This document shows, in pieces, positions 36,694 through 40,716 of a DNA stretch of 40,716 bases. Origin of the DNA: a virus; the IMG/VR virus record IMGVR_UViG_3300032118_000020, positions 1-40,716 of that record; one strand, given 5' to 3'. Position 1 is the stretch's first letter, and each line of letters starts with the position of its first letter. The notes below the pieces were generated by a model that was given only the letters and a program-made list of their open reading frames with translations, was not told where the DNA came from and searched no databases. The position numbers and the translations under genes were made by a program.

Positions 36694-39244
36694 TCCCGTA
36701 TGCAAAGAATGCGGACTTTGGAAATCCTGTAAATCTCCGTTCATGAAGCCAGGAAACTCCTCTTCGTTTATCACGAAACTGTTGGTGATAGGAGAGGCTC
36801 CTGGTGAGGATGAAGATGAGAAGGGAGTTCCATTTGTTGGCAGATCTGGCACACTGTTGCGTGCTGCAATAGAGGGTGTAGGCTTCAATAAAGATGATGT
36901 GGTGTACACGAATGTTGTTAGGTGTAGACCAAAAGATAACAAGATTTCCAAGGATGCGATAGCAAGCTGCAAGCAATTCGCAATTGACGAAATAGAGCAC
37001 TACAAGCCTGACATAACATTATTGATGGGGAATAGTCCGTTAGAAGGAGTTCTGAACCAGACAGGCATCACTAATTGGCATGGTGTTATTATAGACAGGG
37101 ACGGAAAGAAGTACATGCCTTTGTATCATCCTGCATATATTCTGAGGAATCAGTCAGCGATGGATGAATGGCTCAAGGCTATGGATTCTATCAATGAAAA
37201 GATATACGGTGAAGAGGATGGAAATGAGAGATATGATGTAGATATTCCTAAGACAATCCAGGAACTCGAGGCAATGCGTGAGGAATTGAACTTCTATGAG
37301 TTCATCGCATTTGACACTGAAGTATCAGCACTGAATCCTTATTCACGCAAATGCAAATTGCTTGCTGTATCGTTTGGGGTTCCAGGATTTGTGTATGCTA
37401 TCCCAATAGACCATAAGGATAGCTGGTTCCTTGGAAATAAATTAGCTAAAGAGATAGTTGCTGGAGTTCTTGAGGATCACTATGAGGGTGTGATAGGTCA
37501 CAATCTGAAGTTCGACCAGATGCACGCATACAAGCATCTTGATGTGAAGTTCGAAGGTCATGGCGACACGATGCTTATCAGCAATATTCTTGACAGTCGA
37601 CCAGGTGCTCATGGTTTGAAGAGATTGGCTGGCATATATTGTAATATGTTCGATTATGATGCTGAGTTACAGAGATTTGTGGCAACTCATCCTGAAGCGA
37701 ATTATAAGAAGGGTGGGAACTATGGTAACATACCTTTGGAAATCTTGTTGCCATATGCTGGTCAAGATGCTGAAGCGACAGTGAAATTGTACATGCGATT
37801 GTATCCTGAACTGACGGATATACAGAAGACACTGCATGATGAAATGGTGATGCGGTTCAGTGATATGCTGTGTGATGTACAGGCGACCGGAATGGTGTTA
37901 GATAAGAACATGACTTCTGATTATCACGATCTGTACAGCATGATGCGCGAGCGTATGTATAACGAGCTTCTTGAGAATAAGAAAGTGCGAATGTTGGAAA
38001 AGATAATGTTAGAGACAAAGAAGAATTTCAAATTCAATCCGAATTCTTCTGTTCAGTTGCGATTCTTGTATTATGATATCTGTAACATGCCTATCATCGC
38101 TCACACTAAGGGTGGCAAAGCCACGACGAGTTCGAAGATTTTGAGGAAGTTGGAAGATAGATTTCCAATATTGTTTGATATCAGGCAACATAGATTGTTG
38201 GGAGGAATGCTATCAAAGTATCTTGGTCCAGCAAATGATGGCAAATGGTTATCTGAAGATGGAAGAGTTCGTTCTACTTACAATCTCAATGGTGCCAGGA
38301 CAGGACGCATATCTAGCACCAATCCTAATCTTCAGAATGTCCCAACTCCCGAGAAGGAGCCAGGAACTTTGCTTGAATACAAACCTATCAAGAACATATT
38401 CACACATTCTTATGTGTATCATGATGGTAAAGACTATGTTCGTAAGTATTGTAATGGTGTACTGTTATCAGCAGATCAATCTGGTATGGAGTTGCGAGTG
38501 TTCGCAAGTTTAGCTAGATGTATGCCGATGATAGAAATTCATAAGTCGGGAAAGGATTTCCATTCTTGCATCGCAATCAGGTCTATGACTCATAAGCCAG
38601 TCAAAGATATAACATTTGATGAGATAAAGGCTCTGCCGAAACCAGTAAGATACAAGTATAAGTGGACTAACTGGACATTGTTATATGGTGGCAGTGCTGG
38701 AACACTGGTGTCGCTGTATGATATGACTGAGCAAGATGCCAAAGATATGGTGGATGATTATTATCGTATGTTTCCAGAAGTCCTAGAGTTGAGAAAGGAA
38801 TCTATAGACTTCACAATGGCTCATGGATATATAGAGAGCCCATTTGGTAGAAGAGAATATCTGCCAGATATAAGCAGTCCTGATGCGAAGCGTAGTGCCA
38901 GAGCGGCACGAGAGGCTATAAATATGCCAACTCAATCAGCATCTTCGGACTTGACACTTTGTTCAGCTTATGTGATATATGATGCGTTGAAGAATGGAAA
39001 ATTCGATTCTAAGATAGTGAATACAGTTCACGACAGCGTTCTGTTAGATGTGCCGAAAGATGAAATAAGGGATGTGGCTGGCATATGTAAGGATGCTATG
39101 GAAAATATAAAGGTTCACAAAGAGAAGTATTTTCCTCATGTAGATTTCGATTGGCTTATCTGTCCTCTAAAGGCAGATATTGAAATCGGCACGCATTATG
39201 GTGTCGAAATAGGATTAGAAGAATGGATGGCACTATATGGGTAG
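36668..39244 (+). CDS. polA: family-4 uracil-DNA glycosylase fused to family-A DNA polymerase
   Basis: In 858 residues, positions 1-175 are a complete family-4 UDG: Fe-S cysteines C12, C15, C86 and C101 (CKEC ... CRP ... C), motif 1 GEAPGEDED (42-50), PFVGRSG, and motif 2 LYHPA (152-156). Residues about 205-400 are a 3'-5' exonuclease with FDTEVSAL (Exo I), GHNLKFDQMHAY (Exo II) and YAGQDAEA (Exo III). Residues about 410-858 are the polymerase with motif A SADQSGMELRV, the R-x-K-x-K...LLYGG motif B region and motif C NTVHDSVLLDV. Motif A has DQSGMELR where Pol I has DYSxIELR, and HDS replaces HDE. It is the replicative polymerase. UDG fusion suggests uracil or a related base is read and excised during synthesis. 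ATG 36674 is an alternative start. Confidence 0.9.
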   Translation: MTMKPSQNNPVCKECGLWKSCKSPFMKPGNSSSFITKLLVIGEAPGEDEDEKGVPFVGRSGTLLRAAIEGVGFNKDDVVYTNVVRCRPKDNKISKDAIASCKQFAIDEIEHYKPDITLLMGNSPLEGVLNQTGITNWHGVIIDRDGKKYMPLYHPAYILRNQSAMDEWLKAMDSINEKIYGEEDGNERYDVDIPKTIQELEAMREELNFYEFIAFDTEVSALNPYSRKCKLLAVSFGVPGFVYAIPIDHKDSWFLGNKLAKEIVAGVLEDHYEGVIGHNLKFDQMHAYKHLDVKFEGHGDTMLISNILDSRPGAHGLKRLAGIYCNMFDYDAELQRFVATHPEANYKKGGNYGNIPLEILLPYAGQDAEATVKLYMRLYPELTDIQKTLHDEMVMRFSDMLCDVQATGMVLDKNMTSDYHDLYSMMRERMYNELLENKKVRMLEKIMLETKKNFKFNPNSSVQLRFLYYDICNMPIIAHTKGGKATTSSKILRKLEDRFPILFDIRQHRLLGGMLSKYLGPANDGKWLSEDGRVRSTYNLNGARTGRISSTNPNLQNVPTPEKEPGTLLEYKPIKNIFTHSYVYHDGKDYVRKYCNGVLLSADQSGMELRVFASLARCMPMIEIHKSGKDFHSCIAIRSMTHKPVKDITFDEIKALPKPVRYKYKWTNWTLLYGGSAGTLVSLYDMTEQDAKDMVDDYYRMFPEVLELRKESIDFTMAHGYIESPFGRREYLPDISSPDAKRSARAAREAINMPTQSASSDLTLCSAYVIYDALKNGKFDSKIVNTVHDSVLLDVPKDEIRDVAGICKDAMENIKVHKEKYFPHVDFDWLICPLKADIEIGTHYGVEIGLEEWMALYG

Positions 39245-39737
39245 AAAAATTGAATTGATCATGCCTCACAGTGATAAGGAGATAATAGATCTCGATGAGT
39301 TGTTCAATATTGACGAGACTAATCTCACCAAGGAGTATGCCAAGCAAGCGTCTTTATACGCTTATTATGGCACACTATACAATCAAGCAGATCGCTCATT
39401 GATGGAACATGAAGCAAAGAAAGATTCTACATATGCTGAGTTGGATCTGTCATATCGTGATGAACTCAAGGATGAGAAGACGACCGAGGGAAGAATAAAA
39501 TCTATGGTTCTGACTGATAATGGATATAAGAAAGAACTTATTAGATTAGAATATGCCACATATCGTAAGAATGTTTTGCGCACTATCATGGATGCTCTGA
39601 AGATGCGAGCTGATATGATGATTTCTATGGGTGCTCATCTGCGTGCTGAATATGATCAGACTGGCATGAACGTGCGGTATGATTCCAGCATGGATAAGGC
39701 GAAGGAGATCCTGCACAAAGCAAAGCCGAAAGTTTAG
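39237..39737 (+). CDS. coiled-coil protein, UvsY-like recombination mediator candidate
   Basis: This 166-residue all-helical protein has LTKEYAKQASLYAYYGTLYN, an acidic/basic coil (HEAKKDSTYAELDLSYRDEL), VLTDNGYKKELIRLEYATY and LRTIMDALKMRADMMISMGA. T4 UvsY has the same plan: an N-terminal helix with L-Y, a basic coil, and a C-terminal helix with an alternation of I, R and G. Placement directly before a gp32-like gene and after the polymerase fits a mediator that loads recombinase onto gp32-coated ssDNA. No recombinase is visible in the window, and sequence similarity to UvsY is only at pattern level. It overlaps the polymerase gene by 8 nt. Confidence 0.4.
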   Translation: MGRKIELIMPHSDKEIIDLDELFNIDETNLTKEYAKQASLYAYYGTLYNQADRSLMEHEAKKDSTYAELDLSYRDELKDEKTTEGRIKSMVLTDNGYKKELIRLEYATYRKNVLRTIMDALKMRADMMISMGAHLRAEYDQTGMNVRYDSSMDKAKEILHKAKPKV

Positions 39738-39750
39738 TATTAATATATGA
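39730..39750 (+). promoter_or_regulatory. AAGTTTAG element 5
   Basis: AAGTTTAGTATTAATATATGA overlaps the stop codon of the coiled-coil gene and directly precedes the structured leader of the gp32-like gene. It shares AAGTTTAGT and the AT-rich downstream half with the other elements, but lacks TATAGG. Confidence 0.35.
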
Positions 39751-39824
39751 GCCAGCTGGTGCACCCTGCGATCAGCCTCCTGGGGAGGGCACTGTTCTCA
39801 AGTGGTTCGACTCCACGGCTGGCA
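39751..39824 (+). ncRNA. tRNA-like structured element in the gp32-like gene leader
   Basis: The 74-nt segment has a 7-bp acceptor-like stem GCCAGCT (39751-39757) / GGCTGGC (39817-39823), followed by A and CC. It also has a T-arm-like hairpin GTGG TTCGACT CCAC (39802-39816) with a canonical TTCGAxT loop. The centre does not give a D-arm or a 7-nt anticodon loop. Instead GTGC (39759-39762) pairs with GCAC (39789-39792), and CCTCC pairs with GGAGG. I therefore do not call it a tRNA. It is more likely a regulatory fold of the downstream mRNA, or a decayed tRNA. Confidence 0.45.
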
Positions 39825-39830
39825 CCTGAG

Positions 39831-39849
39831 TATCTGCGTAGTGCAGATA
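39831..39849 (+). promoter_or_regulatory. hairpin before the gp32-like ribosome-binding site
   Basis: TATCTGC GTAGT GCAGATA forms a perfect 7-bp stem with a 5-nt loop. It is followed by an unstructured purine-rich run, AGAAAGGAAAGGAATGG, then AAATAAA and the start codon 24 nt after the hairpin. The stable fold plus open A/G-rich initiation region parallels the autoregulated leader of T4 gene 32. Confidence 0.5.
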
Positions 39850-39873
39850 AGAAAGGAAAGGAATGGAAATAAA

Positions 39874-40716
39874 ATGGCTACGAAAAGTCCCACCAAGCAT
39901 ACAGATCTAAAGAAGTTGCGAGAACGCTTGTCCAAAATTGATACCGGAATGGGATCCGGGTTCTTCGGACCGAAAGAAGGTCGCAACCTCATCCGAATCC
40001 TGCCACCTGTGGGCAATATGGAATACTTCTTTCAGCCAGTCGGGCGGCACTTCATGCCTCCTGATGGAAAGAAGAATGTGTATTGTCCTAGCTTTACATC
40101 AGATGGTGATCTTCCTTGCCCAGTGTGCGAATTGGCAAATGAACTGAAAGCAGCTGGCGAGAAGAAGATGGCTGATGAGCTGCGTGTCCGTAGGTCATTC
40201 TGGATGAATGTCGTGAATCGCGATGATATGAAGTCGGGTGTGAAGATCTTTACTCCCGGCATAATCGTGTTCGGCGAGTTATCCTCCCTGATAGGAGATC
40301 CAGACTATGGTGATATCACTGATGTACTAAATGGATATGATATCACCATAGAGAAATCAGGCAGAGGTCGTGACACCGAATATCATGTGAAACCTCGTCC
40401 GAAAGTTGTTCCTCTGGTAGAAGACGATGATGAGTTGCAGAAATTGCTAGCATCTGCACAGGACTTGTCATTCGTAGAGGCAACTGATGACCCCGATGAA
40501 GATAAGGAAATACAGAAAGGTCATGCCCTGTTCGTCCTTCCGTATGATCGTATCGCCAAAGAATTCAATCTTGAAGATATCATTGAAGGCGAAGAGGAAG
40601 AGACCGAAGAAGACGAGGAAGAGGATGAAAAGCCTGCTCCTAAGAAACGTCATGCTAAGGTAACTGAAGAATATGAAAAAGTGGGGACCGCTGAAGATGA
40701 CGATGAAGACGAAGAC
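39874..40716 (+). CDS. T4 gp32-like ssDNA-binding protein (3' end outside window)
   Basis: The frame is open from ATG 39874 to the last base (281 codons), so the C-terminus is missing. Zinc ligands H59, C71, C82 and C85 (H-x11-C-x10-C-x2-C) are almost superimposable on T4 gp32 (H-x12-C-x9-C-x2-C). They lie in a region with RNLIRILPPVGN, RRSFWMNVVN and FTPGIIVFG that fits the gp32 OB fold. The N-terminus (residues 1-20) is basic, as needed for cooperative self-binding. From about residue 240 the chain becomes a long Glu/Asp tail, as in gp32's acidic protein-interaction domain. It covers ssDNA during replication and recombination. It is preceded by a structured leader that may mediate autoregulation. 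Confidence 0.85.
   Translation, partial: MATKSPTKHTDLKKLRERLSKIDTGMGSGFFGPKEGRNLIRILPPVGNMEYFFQPVGRHFMPPDGKKNVYCPSFTSDGDLPCPVCELANELKAAGEKKMADELRVRRSFWMNVVNRDDMKSGVKIFTPGIIVFGELSSLIGDPDYGDITDVLNGYDITIEKSGRGRDTEYHVKPRPKVVPLVEDDDELQKLLASAQDLSFVEATDDPDEDKEIQKGHALFVLPYDRIAKEFNLEDIIEGEEEETEEDEEEDEKPAPKKRHAKVTEEYEKVGTAEDDDEDED

Noticed and set aside
39751-39824. A canonical tRNA gene upstream of the gp32-like gene
   Set aside because: The acceptor-like stem and TTCGACT loop fit, but no D-arm with AG/GG bases and no 7-nt anticodon loop with U33 can be drawn, so I report it only as tRNA-like.

Overview
This window is a continuous piece of a dsDNA tailed-phage genome (Caudoviricetes), or of a prophage-like contig from one. 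Every supported gene lies on the + strand. They are packed head to tail with 1-50 nt overlaps and include capsid assembly, virion appendage and phage replication genes. No tail tube, sheath, tape measure, terminase or lysis gene is recognisable, so the full genome must be considerably larger. Nothing in the sequence identifies the host.

Layout. (1) 1-11.3 kb: head module. It holds a partial protein (possibly the portal C-terminus), a LamG-SGNH hydrolase, a Mu F-like minor head protein, five proteins sharing an N-terminal Gly-rich tag, a prohead protease/scaffold polyprotein and the probable major capsid protein, closed by a strong terminator at 11.32 kb. Three glycosyltransferases and a methyltransferase are threaded between the head genes. 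(2) 11.4-20.8 kb: more glycosyltransferases, a GIY-YIG homing endonuclease, small virion proteins, a Gly-rich adhesin with 17 tandem repeats, and appendage/neck candidates. (3) 20.8-25.1 kb: replication core (UvsW-like helicase, unknown protein, DnaB-like helicase, DnaG-like primase) behind a structured leader. (4) 25.1-32.5 kb: small accessory genes behind two matching sigma70-type promoters. Most share a near-identical TAGGAGGCTGAAATG translation leader. This block includes a MoxR/CobS-like AAA+ and VWA/CobT-like pair, several Cys-rich zinc-binding proteins and a sigma-factor-like protein. (5) 32.6-39.2 kb: two GT-B glycosyltransferases, a dual-specificity phosphatase, a 5-hmdU DNA kinase helical-domain / aGPT-PPLase-like protein, an Nmad1 (DUF1599) protein and a family-4 uracil-DNA glycosylase fused to a family-A DNA polymerase. 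(6) 39.2-40.7 kb: a UvsY-like candidate, a structured leader with a tRNA-like fold, and the start of a T4 gp32-like ssDNA-binding protein.

How it fits together. The most interesting reading is that region 5 is a thymidine hypermodification/glycosylation locus coupled to a polymerase carrying its own uracil-excision domain. The hydroxymethyluracil synthesis genes would have to lie outside the window. A second unusual theme is the five-member tag family between the minor head protein and the prohead protease. It looks like a set of capsid-targeted internal proteins sharing a packaging signal. Both are inferences from family resemblance and gene order, not demonstrated functions.
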